Assembly (NCBI GenBank): GCA_964412785.1
Contig: CAYPQD010000010.1
Coordinates: 4,666 to 68,665, forward strand
Source: UBA5336 sp964412785
GTDB taxonomy: Bacteria; Pseudomonadota; Alphaproteobacteria; Caulobacterales; Hyphomonadaceae
Length of the DNA: 64,000 nt
Direction of reading: 5' to 3'
How positions within the stretch are numbered: the first letter of the stretch is position 1; every line of letters begins with the position of its first letter. The notes beneath the pieces were generated by a model, which worked only from the letters and a program-made list of their open reading frames with translations, made no database searches and had not been told where the DNA came from. Positions 51,530 to 60,292 of the stretch are shown here, piece after piece. The position numbers were made by a program, and so were the translations under genes.

Positions 51530-52480
51530 ATGGGACGCGGACCCGATCTTGCCGTCACGGCTTTCAGGCGCCTCCATGGCGATGCGCGCCACTGGCAGAT
51601 CCTGGCGCTTTCGGGCCTGTTTATCCTGTCACTGACGCAGTCGGATTTCGGGGCGACGCCGCTGGCGCTGGCCGCGGCGCTCTGCGGGACGCTGCTGGCG
51701 CAGCTGGCGGGCACGGCCGGTGTGAACGGCCTGCGCGCGCTGGCTGCACGGCAGGGTGATGCACCGGCCGCCGGGCTGCTGCTGCGGGATTTTGAGTGGA
51801 AGTCTGCAGCGATCACTGCGCTGTCGCTGTCGATCCTCCTGCGTGCGGCCGATCTCTGGGTCTGGCTTGTGGCCGGGCTGATTGCAGTCGGCGCCAAATT
51901 CCTGATCCGCTGCAACAGCAAGCATCTGTTCAACCCGGCCTGCATCGGCATTGTCAGCCTGAGCCTGCTTCTGGGGCCCGGCGCATGGGTGTCGCCCGGT
52001 CAGTGGGGGCAGGCCCCCCTGTTTGCCGCCCTTGCGGCCGGACTGGCCGCGCTGGTGCTCTCCTCGGCTCGGCGGCTCGACATCGCGCTTGGCTTTCTCG
52101 GCTTCTTTGCGGCCATCCTGATCGCCCGCGCGCTCTGGCTTGGCGACCCGCTGGCGATCCCGCTGCACAAGCTGCAGAATGGCGCGCTGCTGGTGTTTGC
52201 CTTCTTCATGATCACCGATCCGCGCTCGACGCCCGACAGCCGGGCCGCCCGCCTGGTGTTTGCCTTCTGCGTGGCGCTGCTCGCCGCCTGGATGGGCTGG
52301 CAACACCATGTGCGCGCGCCGATGCTGTATGCGCTGGCACTGCTGGCCCCCCTGACCCCGCTGCTCGACCGGCTGCTGCCGGCGGAGCGTTTCCAATGGA
52401 CATCCCAAGCAAGAAAGGGACGCTGCGATGACTTACCCGAAATGGATCGCGGGCTTCATGCTCGCGCTCTTCGCCCTTAG
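51530..52480 (+). CDS. RnfD/NqrB-like membrane protein
   Basis: A 316-residue protein with about nine hydrophobic segments. SKHLFNPACIGIVSLSLLL and FFMITDPRSTPDSRAARLVF match the RnfD/NqrB family, whose members bind flavin and quinone in Na+/H+-pumping complexes. No other rnf/nqr subunits lie nearby, and the typical flavinylation SGAT-like Thr motif is not seen, so this is an orphan relative. The 3' end overlaps the DUF2330 gene by 53 bp, implying coupled expression. Confidence 0.8.
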   Translation: MGRGPDLAVTAFRRLHGDARHWQILALSGLFILSLTQSDFGATPLALAAALCGTLLAQLAGTAGVNGLRALAARQGDAPAAGLLLRDFEWKSAAITALSLSILLRAADLWVWLVAGLIAVGAKFLIRCNSKHLFNPACIGIVSLSLLLGPGAWVSPGQWGQAPLFAALAAGLAALVLSSARRLDIALGFLGFFAAILIARALWLGDPLAIPLHKLQNGALLVFAFFMITDPRSTPDSRAARLVFAFCVALLAAWMGWQHHVRAPMLYALALLAPLTPLLDRLLPAERFQWTSQARKGRCDDLPEMDRGLHARALRP

Positions 52481-53819
52481 CCTCGGCGCGCCGGCGCACG
52501 CCTTCTGCGGCTTTTATGTCGCCAAGGCCGACACCGACCTCTTCAACGACGCCTCGAAGGTGGCGCTGGTGCGCGATGGCGAGCGCACCGTCATAACCAT
52601 GGCTTCGGACTATCGCGGTGCGCCAAGCGAGTTTGCCATGGTGATCCCGGTGGTTGAGGTGCCCCGGCGCGAGCAGATCAATGTCGCCAATCCGGGCCTG
52701 ATGGAGCATCTGGATGCCTACACCGCGCCGCGGCTCGTGGAGTATTACGACGAGAACCCGTGCGAGATGGCGCGCTATCGCATGATGGACCAGACCGCAG
52801 GCATGGCCGGGGCGCCGGTTCCGGAGGCCGTCATGGAGAAGGCGGGCGATCTCGGCGTCACCATCGAGGCGGAATACGAGGTCGGCGAATATGACATCCT
52901 CATCCTCTCGGCGGAGGAAAGCGACGGCCTGATCACCTGGCTCAACCAGAATGGCTATCGCATTCCAGATGGCGCCGAGGCGGTGGTTGGTGCCTATCTC
53001 AAGCGAGGGATGAAATTCTTCGTCGCCAGGGTGAATCTGGAGCGCCATGACGGTGCGGCCTTCCTGCGTCCGATCCAGGTGGCGTATGAGGACGAGGACT
53101 TCATGCTGCCGATCCGGCTGGGCACCGTGAATGCGCAGGGCAAGCAGGAACTGTTCGTGTTCGCGCTGACCCGCGAGGGCCGGGTGGAAACCACCAATTA
53201 CAAGACGGTGAAGCTGCCCTCCGACATGGACGTGCCGATCTACATCAAGGACGAGTTCGGCGACTTCTACCGGGACATGTTCACCCATCAGGTGGAGAAG
53301 ACGGGCGGCAAGGCGGTGTTCCTTGAGTATGCCTGGGACATGGCCTGGTGTGACCCGTGCGCCGCCGACCCGCTGTCGCAGGGCGAGCTCAGGGAGCTTG
53401 GCGTGATGTGGCTTGACGAGGCGCGCGACCCGCGGCCCGACATGACCTTCCCGCCACGCCCGGCGCCGGTGGATGTGTTCGTGACCCGCCTGCACCTGCG
53501 CTATGATGCCCAGAGCTTTCCAGAGGACCTGGAATTCCAGGTGACGGGCGACCGGTCAAATTACCAGGGCCGCTATGTCCTGCGCCACCCCTGGCGGGGC
53601 GATTACAACCAGTGCGACGAGGCGCGCGACTATGCCGACCGCCTGGTCGAGCGCTGGGATGCGGAAGCAAAGACACTGGCAAGGCTGACCGGCCGCGACC
53701 TTGACGATATCCGCGCGCGGATGGCCGAGGAGGGCTTCTCCAGGGCCGGCCTCAGCCTGCCCGATGATGATGAGGCACAAGACGATGCGTGGTGGCTGCG
53801 CCTGTGGCGGCGCGGCTGA
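52428..53819 (+). CDS. DUF2330-family exported protein
   Basis: A 463-residue protein with a signal peptide (WIAGFMLALFALSLGAPAHA) and the DUF2330 hallmark start AFCGFYVAKADTDLFNDASKVALVRDGERTVITMASDY, followed by FAMVIPVVEVP and a C-terminal region with paired cysteines (WCDPCAADPL). It ends in an acidic/Trp-rich tail. The family function is not established. It overlaps the RnfD-like gene, so a joint envelope redox role is a hypothesis. Confidence 0.85.
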   Translation: MTYPKWIAGFMLALFALSLGAPAHAFCGFYVAKADTDLFNDASKVALVRDGERTVITMASDYRGAPSEFAMVIPVVEVPRREQINVANPGLMEHLDAYTAPRLVEYYDENPCEMARYRMMDQTAGMAGAPVPEAVMEKAGDLGVTIEAEYEVGEYDILILSAEESDGLITWLNQNGYRIPDGAEAVVGAYLKRGMKFFVARVNLERHDGAAFLRPIQVAYEDEDFMLPIRLGTVNAQGKQELFVFALTREGRVETTNYKTVKLPSDMDVPIYIKDEFGDFYRDMFTHQVEKTGGKAVFLEYAWDMAWCDPCAADPLSQGELRELGVMWLDEARDPRPDMTFPPRPAPVDVFVTRLHLRYDAQSFPEDLEFQVTGDRSNYQGRYVLRHPWRGDYNQCDEARDYADRLVERWDAEAKTLARLTGRDLDDIRARMAEEGFSRAGLSLPDDDEAQDDAWWLRLWRRG

Positions 53820-53900
53820 AGCCGACGGGCACGCGCAGACGGGTTTGTGCTTCCTGGCGCGAGCGGCTATCACCATCGCTTCGCGCCGACCCTGTCCGGG

Positions 53901-53912
53901 CCGGTAAACCGG
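53901..53912. promoter_or_regulatory. Palindrome in the TetR gene leader (operator candidate)
   Basis: CCGGTAAACCGG (CCGGT/ACCGG arms) is flanked by GTCCGG and CCGGAC-type text, 26 bp before the tetR start. Autoregulation by the TetR protein is a reasonable guess. No gene is seen in 53820-53937. Confidence 0.35.
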
Positions 53913-53937
53913 ACCGACAAGAAGGACGGGGGAGGCG

Positions 53938-54573
53938 ATGCCGCGACCTGCTGGCGTCAGGAACAGGGATTTTGAGGAGAAGCGGGACGCGCTGCTGGAC
54001 GCGCTGACCGATTTTGCGCTGAATGCGGACCTGAGGCGCCCGTCGCTGCGCCAGTTCGCGCTGTCGGTCGGGGCATCGGAGCCGACGCTTCGTCATTATT
54101 TCGGGGATCGCCGGGGGGTGGTGATGGCGATCCTTGAGAAGATTGGCGCGCGGGGGCAGCGCATCTGGAGCGTGGTGGCAACGCCGGCCCGCTCCGCGCG
54201 CGATGCGGTCTCGGAATACTACCGTGTTTCCGAAGCGGGGATGCGCCATGGCGGCTTCGTGCGCGCCCATGCCTTCGGCCTGATCGAGGGCCTGGCCGAC
54301 GAGGAGATTGGCCGGGCTTATCTTGAGCACGTGCTGGAGCCGGCGCTGGACGCGATCTCGGTGAAACTCGGCCAGACGGCGGAGACGCTGACCGACCGGG
54401 GCGCGCGGCGGGCGGCGAGCCTGGCGCTGCTCTCGCCGCTGCTCGTGCTCAGCCTGCATCAGGACCTGCTGGGCGGGGAGACGTGCTGGCCGATCGACAG
54501 CGCCGAGGTGATTGCGAACCTGGAGGCCTGGCTCGGACGCGGACTGGCGGTGGAGGAGGTGCCCGGTGCTTAG
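53938..54573 (+). CDS. TetR-family transcriptional regulator
   Basis: A 211-residue regulator with an N-terminal helix-turn-helix (PSLRQFALSVGASEPTLRHYFGDRRGVVMAIL, about 35-65) and a helical ligand-binding C-terminal domain. The start follows GGGGGAGGCG. Its stop overlaps the GTG start of the small hotdog-like gene by 8 bp, so the two form an operon. The ligand and target are unknown. Confidence 0.9.
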   Translation: MPRPAGVRNRDFEEKRDALLDALTDFALNADLRRPSLRQFALSVGASEPTLRHYFGDRRGVVMAILEKIGARGQRIWSVVATPARSARDAVSEYYRVSEAGMRHGGFVRAHAFGLIEGLADEEIGRAYLEHVLEPALDAISVKLGQTAETLTDRGARRAASLALLSPLLVLSLHQDLLGGETCWPIDSAEVIANLEAWLGRGLAVEEVPGA

Positions 54574-54895
54574 ATCGGTGACCATTCCCTATCATGCGCT
54601 GGTGTTCGACGCGGTAAAGGGCGCGCGCCTTGACGGGCCGGCGCCGGCCGATCCGGAAGTGGTTGCTGCACTGCTCAGCCGGGTGATCCGGCAGGCAGCG
54701 GAGACCGATGCGGGCGCGCCGGTCCGGCCGGTCTCGGTGACCGTCGACATTGCGGGCGCGGCGGATGCAGCGGCGTCGCTGTCATTTGGCGCCACAATCG
54801 ACCGGCGTACGCGCACGCTGGTGTTCGCCCATGGCAATGCCGTGGCGGGCGGGCAGACGGTGCTGACGGCAACGGCGGTGTACCGGACCGGGTGA
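54566..54895 (+). CDS. Small protein with a hotdog/thioesterase-like C-terminal half
   Basis: A 109-residue protein starting at GTG 54566 after GGAGGAGG. The C-terminal half (VSVTVDIAGAADAAASLSFG, IDRRTRTLVFAHG, GQTVLTATAVYRTG) resembles the strand pattern of PaaI/YbgC-type hotdog thioesterases, but the helix and catalytic Asp region are not clear. It is probably translated with the upstream TetR regulator. The function is uncertain. Confidence 0.6.
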   Translation: MLRSVTIPYHALVFDAVKGARLDGPAPADPEVVAALLSRVIRQAAETDAGAPVRPVSVTVDIAGAADAAASLSFGATIDRRTRTLVFAHGNAVAGGQTVLTATAVYRTG

Positions 54896-54902
54896 TTGCC
54901 GG

Positions 54903-55589
54903 TCAGTCAGCCTTCAGGGCGTAGCCGGCGGAGCGGACGGTGCGGATCGGGTCCTCGCCGCCATGCTGTTTCAGCGCCTTGCGCAGGCGGCCCACATGCA
55001 CGTCCACGGTGCGCGCCTCGACATAGACATCCGAACCCCAGACCGAATCGAGGAGCTGCTCGCGGGAGAAAACCCGTCCCGGGTGCTGCATGAAATAGTC
55101 GAGCAGGCGGAATTCGGTGGGGCCGAGGTGGATGTGCTGGCCGGTGCGGGTGACGGTGTGGCCGGACCGGTCGATGGTGATGTCGCCGACCATCAGCTGG
55201 TCCTCGACAAGGCCGGGGCGGATGCGGCGCATGACGGCGCGCAGGCGCGCCATCAGTTCGGTCGTGGAGAACGGCTTGGTGACATAGTCGTCAGCGCCGG
55301 TATCGAGCCCGCGGATGCGGTCATTCTCCTCCGCCCGCGCCGTCAGCATGATGATTGGCAGGTTCGCGGTCTCGACCCGGTTGCGCACGCGCCGGCAGAC
55401 CTCGATCCCGGTCACCTTGGGCAGCATCCAGTCCAGCAGGAGGAGGTCGGGCGAGCGTTCCTCGATCATCATCATCGCCTCCTCTCCGTCACCGGCAAAG
55501 GCGGTCTCATAGCCTTCCCGTTCCAGATTGTATCGCAGCAGTTCAGAGACGGCGGCCTCGTCCTCGGCAACCAGCACATACGGCTTCAT
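54903..55589 (-). CDS. phoB: Phosphate regulon response regulator PhoB
   Basis: A 228-residue OmpR-type response regulator. The receiver domain has the acidic pocket (AEDE), the phospho-acceptor Asp in LLLLDWMLP and Lys in TKPFS. The winged-helix DNA-binding domain has LGPTEFRLLDYFMQHPGRVFSREQLLD and RTVDVHVGRLRKAL. The start at 55589 follows AGGGGACCGAACCG; an ATG at 55610 is less likely. It is the last gene of the pst operon and likely activates the Pho box at 60201. The sensor kinase PhoR is not in the window. Confidence 0.96.
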   Translation of the reverse strand: MKPYVLVAEDEAAVSELLRYNLEREGYETAFAGDGEEAMMMIEERSPDLLLLDWMLPKVTGIEVCRRVRNRVETANLPIIMLTARAEENDRIRGLDTGADDYVTKPFSTTELMARLRAVMRRIRPGLVEDQLMVGDITIDRSGHTVTRTGQHIHLGPTEFRLLDYFMQHPGRVFSREQLLDSVWGSDVYVEARTVDVHVGRLRKALKQHGGEDPIRTVRSAGYALKAD

Positions 55590-55623
55590 CGGTTCGGTCC
55601 CCTGATTCACGCGGCGCCGACAC

Positions 55624-56319
55624 TCAACCGTCCAGGAGCGGCGCCTTCGGTCTCGCCATGGACGATAACGGATCGCCTGTTACCTGATAATGCACCACCT
55701 CGGCAATGTTGGTGCAATGATCGCCGATCCGCTCGAGGTTCTTGGCGATGAACATGATGTGGGCCCCAGCGGTGATCAGCGAGGGATCTTCCATCATGTG
55801 GGCGAGGGTTTCGCGGAACAGGGAGTTGTAATGCTGGTCGATGTCCTCGTCGCGGACCCACACGCGCAGGGCTTCGCTGGCATTGGCGCTGGAATAGGCA
55901 TCGAGGACCGCGTGCAGCTGCTCCGATACCGCCCGGCCCATCAGAGCGATGGCGTTGAACACCGCTTCGGTGCTGAACCCTTCAAGCTCTGGCGCACGCT
56001 TGGCGATGTTCTTTGACAGGTCGCCGATCCGTTCAAGCTCATTGGACAGTTTCAGCGCCGCGATCACCGAACGCAGGTCACTGGCCATGGGCTGGCGCAG
56101 GGCAAGCAGGCGGATGATCCGCCGCTCGATCTCTATCTCCAGCCGGTCAAGCAGGTCGTCACGCGATGCAGTCGCCTCCGCCAGCGCGACGTCGCCGCGC
56201 ACGAGGCTGCTGCAGGCATCAGCGATCATGCTTTCCGCCAGGCCGCCCAAGCGAAGCACGTCAGCCGCCAGGCGCTCCAGTTCCACGCCATACGACGAAA
56301 CGATGTGTGTATTTGCCAT
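55624..56319 (-). CDS. phoU: Phosphate transport regulator PhoU
   Basis: A 231-residue protein with two PhoU three-helix repeats (about 10-105 and 115-215). The metal-binding motif appears as KLSNELERIGDLSKNIAKR and again as KNLERIGDHCTNIAE. PhoU links PstSCAB flux to PhoR and limits phosphate uptake. It lies between pstB (9 bp upstream) and phoB, as in many proteobacteria. Confidence 0.97.
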   Translation of the reverse strand: MANTHIVSSYGVELERLAADVLRLGGLAESMIADACSSLVRGDVALAEATASRDDLLDRLEIEIERRIIRLLALRQPMASDLRSVIAALKLSNELERIGDLSKNIAKRAPELEGFSTEAVFNAIALMGRAVSEQLHAVLDAYSSANASEALRVWVRDEDIDQHYNSLFRETLAHMMEDPSLITAGAHIMFIAKNLERIGDHCTNIAEVVHYQVTGDPLSSMARPKAPLLDG

Positions 56320-56328
56320 GGACTCAGT

Positions 56329-57162
56329 CTAGCCGAATCGTCCGGTGATGTAATCCTGTGTTTTCTCATCCCTCGGATTTGTGAAAACGGACTCCGTCTC
56401 GCCGAATTCGATCAGGTTTCCCAAATGGAAGAACGCCGTCATTTGTGACACCCGCGCCGCCTGTTGCATGGAGTGGGTCACGATCACGATGCAGTAGCGC
56501 TGGCGCAGTTCGTCGATCAGCTCCTCGATCCTGGCGGTCGCGATCGGGTCGAGGGCCGAGCAGGGCTCATCCATAAGGATGACTTCAGGGCTGACGGCAA
56601 TGGCGCGGGCGATGCAAAGGCGCTGCTGCTGGCCCCCCGACAGGCTGTTGCCCGGCGCGGCAAGGCGGTCCCTGACCTCCTCCCACAGGCCGGCGCGCGT
56701 CAGGCTGTCCTCAATGATGCCGTCGAGATCGGCCTTGGAGCGGGCAATCCCGTGAATGCGCGGGCCATAGGCAATGTTGTCGTAGATCGATTTCGGGAAG
56801 GGGTTGGGTTTCTGGAACACCATGCCGACACGAGCGCGCAGCAGCACGGGGTCGACTGCATCGTGGTTGATCTCCTGGCCGTCAATGAAGATGTCACCCT
56901 CCACGCGGCACGTCTCGATCGTGTCATTCATCCGGTTGATGCAGCGAAGGAAGGTTGATTTGCCGCAGCCTGACGGGCCGATGAAGGCGGTCACGGAGCG
57001 CTCGCGAATTCCCATGGAGACGTCGAAGACCGCCTGCTTGTCGCCATAGAAGACATCGACATTGCGGCAGTCGACCTTGACGCGTTCCGCAAGCGGTGCG
57101 CTGGCCAGTGCCTGGTCTGCCGCAGCAGACATCGCGCCGGGGATTTCAGGGGCGTCGGTCAT
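56329..57162 (-). CDS. pstB: Phosphate ABC transporter ATP-binding protein PstB
   Basis: A 277-residue ATPase with Walker A IGPSGCGKSTFLRC, FQKPNPFPKSIYDNIAYGPR, signature LSGGQQQRLCIARAIAV, Walker B VILMDEPCSALDP and H-loop VTHSMQQA. PstB drives high-affinity phosphate import. The start at 57162 begins 4 bp after the pstA stop; an earlier ATG would overlap pstA and add atypical residues. Confidence 0.97.
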   Translation of the reverse strand: MTDAPEIPGAMSAAADQALASAPLAERVKVDCRNVDVFYGDKQAVFDVSMGIRERSVTAFIGPSGCGKSTFLRCINRMNDTIETCRVEGDIFIDGQEINHDAVDPVLLRARVGMVFQKPNPFPKSIYDNIAYGPRIHGIARSKADLDGIIEDSLTRAGLWEEVRDRLAAPGNSLSGGQQQRLCIARAIAVSPEVILMDEPCSALDPIATARIEELIDELRQRYCIVIVTHSMQQAARVSQMTAFFHLGNLIEFGETESVFTNPRDEKTQDYITGRFG

Positions 57163-57166
57163 CGGG

Positions 57167-58759
57167 TTACCATCTCCGCTCGAGGCGTCGCCGCAGGAAC
57201 ACGGCTGCGGCATTCATCAGGACCATGAAGGTGAGGAGGATCATGATGGCCGCCGCCGTCATCGGCTCCCATGCGCGTTCTGCCCCGGTTGACCATTTGT
57301 AGACAAGCACCGGCAGCGCCGTCGCCTCATCCGTCGGCCCACCCGGCACCTCGGCGACGAAGGCGACCATGCCGATCAGGAGCAGCGGCGCCGTCTCGCC
57401 GAGCGCGCGGGCCATGCCGATGATTGCGCCCGTGAGGATGCCCGGCGCGGCGAGTGGCAGGACGTGATGGAAGATCGACTGGGTCTTTGACGCGCCAAGT
57501 GCCAGCGCTCCGGCCCGGATCGAGGGCGGGACCGAGCGCAGGGCGGCGCGCGAGGCGATGATCACGGTCGGCAGGGTGAGCAGGCCAAGCACCAGGCCGC
57601 CGACCAGTGGCGCGGAGCGTGGCAGGCCGAACAGGTTCAGGAAGACGGCCGCGCCGAGCAGGCCGAAGACGATGGAGGGTATTGCGGCGAGATTGTTGAT
57701 GTTGAGCTCAATGGCGTCCGTCGCCCGGTTCTTCGGCGCAAGCTCCTCCAGGTAGATCGCCGCGGCAATGCCGACCGGGATTGCCAGGAGCGCTGTCACC
57801 AGCATGGTGAGGAGGGAGCCGATGATCGCGGCGAGAACGCCGGCGATCTCCGGATAGGTGGAATCCGCATTGGTCAGGAGCGCCCAGTTGATGCCCCGTT
57901 CAATACGGCCGTCGGCGATCAGTGCGCGGGTCCAGGCGATCTGGGCGTCGGTCACATTGCGCTCACTCTCGGCAAGCTCCAGGATGCGCACATCAAGCGC
58001 CTGCCCGTCAAAGCCCTCAGGCGAACCGGCCAGCAGCGCGGCGATCATCCGGCCGGGCGCGACAGTCTGGACGCGTGCGGCATTGGCGCCGGCAAAGACG
58101 AGCACCGATCGCGCTTCGTCATCAAGGCCTCCGGCCTCGCGGTCCAGCGCCTCCAGCACGCCGGCAAAGGCGCCGGCCTCGCTATCGAGGCGCAGGGTCC
58201 CGCGCCGCTCGCTGGCAGCGGTGACCCGGCCGGTCTGCAGCACGGTTTCGTCGGTGACACGACCCTTGAGGTAAAGGTCGAGATCGTCCGACAGGGCCGC
58301 GCGATAGCTGTGGGTGGTGCCGATCCGGGCCGGGTGGCGGGCGGTGTCCCGGGCCATCGGCAGGAGCGCGAGGCGGGTAACCAGCCCGTTCAGCTCGGCC
58401 AGAAGGCGCGGACTGGACGTGCCGACGGGGAATGTCTCGGCCAGGTTGGCGCGAACCAGCTGGTTGAAGCCGGAGACGTTCTCGGCAATCCCGTCGGTCC
58501 GCTCGCGGCCATCCGGGGCGATCACCGATTCGGCAAGGTCAAGCTCGAAGGCGACCTTGTGATGGCTGAACGCGGTCAGCGCCTGGCTGCCTATGGTGGT
58601 CACGAGAAGCAGCAGCATCGCCACGGCGACGCCGATGGCCGCGACGCCATAGGCCTGGAAGCGCAGCTCGGCGGCGCGGCGTTTCTTCAGGCGCTTGCGG
58701 GTTTCGGGGTCGGCAAAATCGACCGAGCGCGCGCCGGCGGGGGACGTGGTCTCAGTCAT
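57167..58759 (-). CDS. pstA: Phosphate ABC transporter permease PstA with DUF3333-like N-terminus
   Basis: A 530-residue permease, much longer than E. coli PstA (296 aa). A first membrane helix (about 35-58) is followed by a ~230-residue periplasmic region (about 60-290) like DUF3333, then the permease domain with GVFGLLGAAV-type helices, GALALGASKTQSIFHHVLPLAAPGILTGAIIGMARALGETAPLL (the EAA loop) and a C-terminal helix. Its start overlaps the pstC stop by 8 bp. Such long PstA proteins are common in alphaproteobacteria. Confidence 0.95.
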   Translation of the reverse strand: MTETTSPAGARSVDFADPETRKRLKKRRAAELRFQAYGVAAIGVAVAMLLLLVTTIGSQALTAFSHHKVAFELDLAESVIAPDGRERTDGIAENVSGFNQLVRANLAETFPVGTSSPRLLAELNGLVTRLALLPMARDTARHPARIGTTHSYRAALSDDLDLYLKGRVTDETVLQTGRVTAASERRGTLRLDSEAGAFAGVLEALDREAGGLDDEARSVLVFAGANAARVQTVAPGRMIAALLAGSPEGFDGQALDVRILELAESERNVTDAQIAWTRALIADGRIERGINWALLTNADSTYPEIAGVLAAIIGSLLTMLVTALLAIPVGIAAAIYLEELAPKNRATDAIELNINNLAAIPSIVFGLLGAAVFLNLFGLPRSAPLVGGLVLGLLTLPTVIIASRAALRSVPPSIRAGALALGASKTQSIFHHVLPLAAPGILTGAIIGMARALGETAPLLLIGMVAFVAEVPGGPTDEATALPVLVYKWSTGAERAWEPMTAAAIMILLTFMVLMNAAAVFLRRRLERRW

Positions 58760-60158
58760 AGACTTCCCGGTATTTGCGAACGACGCGCAGGGCGATCAGG
58801 TTGAAGACGAGGGTGACGAGGAAGAGCACGAAGCCGAGCGCGAACGCCGACAGGGTCTTGGGGCTGTCGAACTCGCTGTCGCCGGTCAGCAGGGAGACGA
58901 TCTGCACGGTGATGGTGGTGACTTCCGAGGTCGGGTCGGCGGTGATCTGCGGGCGCAGGCCTGCGGCCATGACCACGATCATGGTCTCACCGATAGCGCG
59001 TGAGACAGCGAGCAGCAGCGCGGCAATGACGCCGGGCAGGGCAGCCGGCAGGACAACCTGCTTCACGGTTTCCGACTGGGTGGCGCCCATCGCCAGCGCG
59101 CCATCGCGCAGGCTCTGCGGCACCGCGTTGATGACGTCATCGGACAGGGACGAGACGAAGGGGATGATCATGACGCCCATGACGAGTCCGGCAGCAAGTG
59201 CGTTCACCGGCGAGGCGGCGAAGAACTCGTCCGGCACGAAGGGCAGGCCGTTCAGCCACAGGGCAGACGCGCGCACGGCCGGTGCGACGACCAACAGGGC
59301 AAAGAAGCCATAGACCACGGTCGGGATGCCGGCGAGGATCTCCAGCGATGGCTTCGCCCACGAGCGGGTTGGCCGGCTGGCGTATTCCGACAGGTAGATC
59401 GCCGCAAAGAGGCCGATCGGCGCGGCGACGGCCATGGCGATCAGGGAGATCAGGAAGGTGCCGAAGAACAGTGGGACGGCGCCGAAATCGGCATTGGTCT
59501 GGGCGTTCCAGTTGAGCCCGAACAGGAAGCTGAAGACCGGGATCCGGGCGAAAAAGCGCAGGCTCTCAAAGAACAGGGAGACGACGATGCCGGCAGTGGT
59601 GGCGATCGCGATCGCCGCGCAGAAGAACAGCAGCAGCTCGATCCCTCTCTCCACCCTCAGGCGGGCACGCAGGTCCGCCGATATCTGCCGTCTGGCGTAG
59701 ATGAACCCGATCGCGGCGCCACCAAAGGCCAGCGCAATGGCGGACAGCTTGACCATCCCGCTGAGCTCCAGATAGCGCATGGCGATTGCTGCAAACATCG
59801 AGCCCGGTTGCAGCGTGGCTGCCCTGTAATGGGCGGCCTCGGCCACCCGGTCGAGATACTGGCTGAGCTCGATATCGCCGAGGCTCGCAAAGCCGTCGGG
59901 AAGTTCACCGATCAGGAGGTGGCGGGTCAGGACCTCGCCGAACAGCACATTGAGCAGGAGAATGACCGCCGCCGGAAGCAGCGTCCACATGGCGACATAA
60001 TAGCCATGAGAGTTCGGCTGGGAATTCAGCCATGCGCCGCTGCGCGTCTCTAGCCGCGTCGCCGCCGACCGGCCAGAGAGAAACGCAAGAAATCCCGCCG
60101 CAGCCAGCACGACGAAAATAATCCAGGCGATCGGCAGATGCCCGAAGGTCTGCAGCAT
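58752..60158 (-). CDS. pstC: Phosphate ABC transporter permease PstC
   Basis: A 468-residue permease. It has an extra N-terminal hydrophobic pair and soluble part (to about residue 150), then the permease core with PIGLFAAIYLSEYA, AGIPTVVYGFFAL, DGALAMGATQSETVKQVVLPAALPGVIAALLLAVSRAIGETM (EAA loop). The start at 60158 follows GGAGGCAAGGACC. It is the first gene of pstC-A-B-phoU-phoB. pstS is absent, so the binding protein must be encoded elsewhere. Confidence 0.95.
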   Translation of the reverse strand: MLQTFGHLPIAWIIFVVLAAAGFLAFLSGRSAATRLETRSGAWLNSQPNSHGYYVAMWTLLPAAVILLLNVLFGEVLTRHLLIGELPDGFASLGDIELSQYLDRVAEAAHYRAATLQPGSMFAAIAMRYLELSGMVKLSAIALAFGGAAIGFIYARRQISADLRARLRVERGIELLLFFCAAIAIATTAGIVVSLFFESLRFFARIPVFSFLFGLNWNAQTNADFGAVPLFFGTFLISLIAMAVAAPIGLFAAIYLSEYASRPTRSWAKPSLEILAGIPTVVYGFFALLVVAPAVRASALWLNGLPFVPDEFFAASPVNALAAGLVMGVMIIPFVSSLSDDVINAVPQSLRDGALAMGATQSETVKQVVLPAALPGVIAALLLAVSRAIGETMIVVMAAGLRPQITADPTSEVTTITVQIVSLLTGDSEFDSPKTLSAFALGFVLFLVTLVFNLIALRVVRKYREVYD

Positions 60159-60200
60159 GGTCCTTGCCTCCAAGGGATTTTCGACATCTAGGGCGCGTTG

Positions 60201-60218
60201 CTGACACTTGTGTGACAT
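60201..60218 (-). promoter_or_regulatory. Pho box upstream of pstC
   Basis: On the minus strand ATGTCAC-ACAA-GTGTCAG gives two 7-bp direct repeats separated by 4 bp, the PhoB-binding layout (xTGTCAx N4 xTGTCAx). It ends 43 bp before the pstC start. Confidence 0.8.
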
Positions 60219-60292
60219 CGTCGCCATAACCTGCGGGGGTTGCCGAGTGTTGGATTGCGGAGTGGCCTTTGATCCGGACCGGGAGCGATGCA

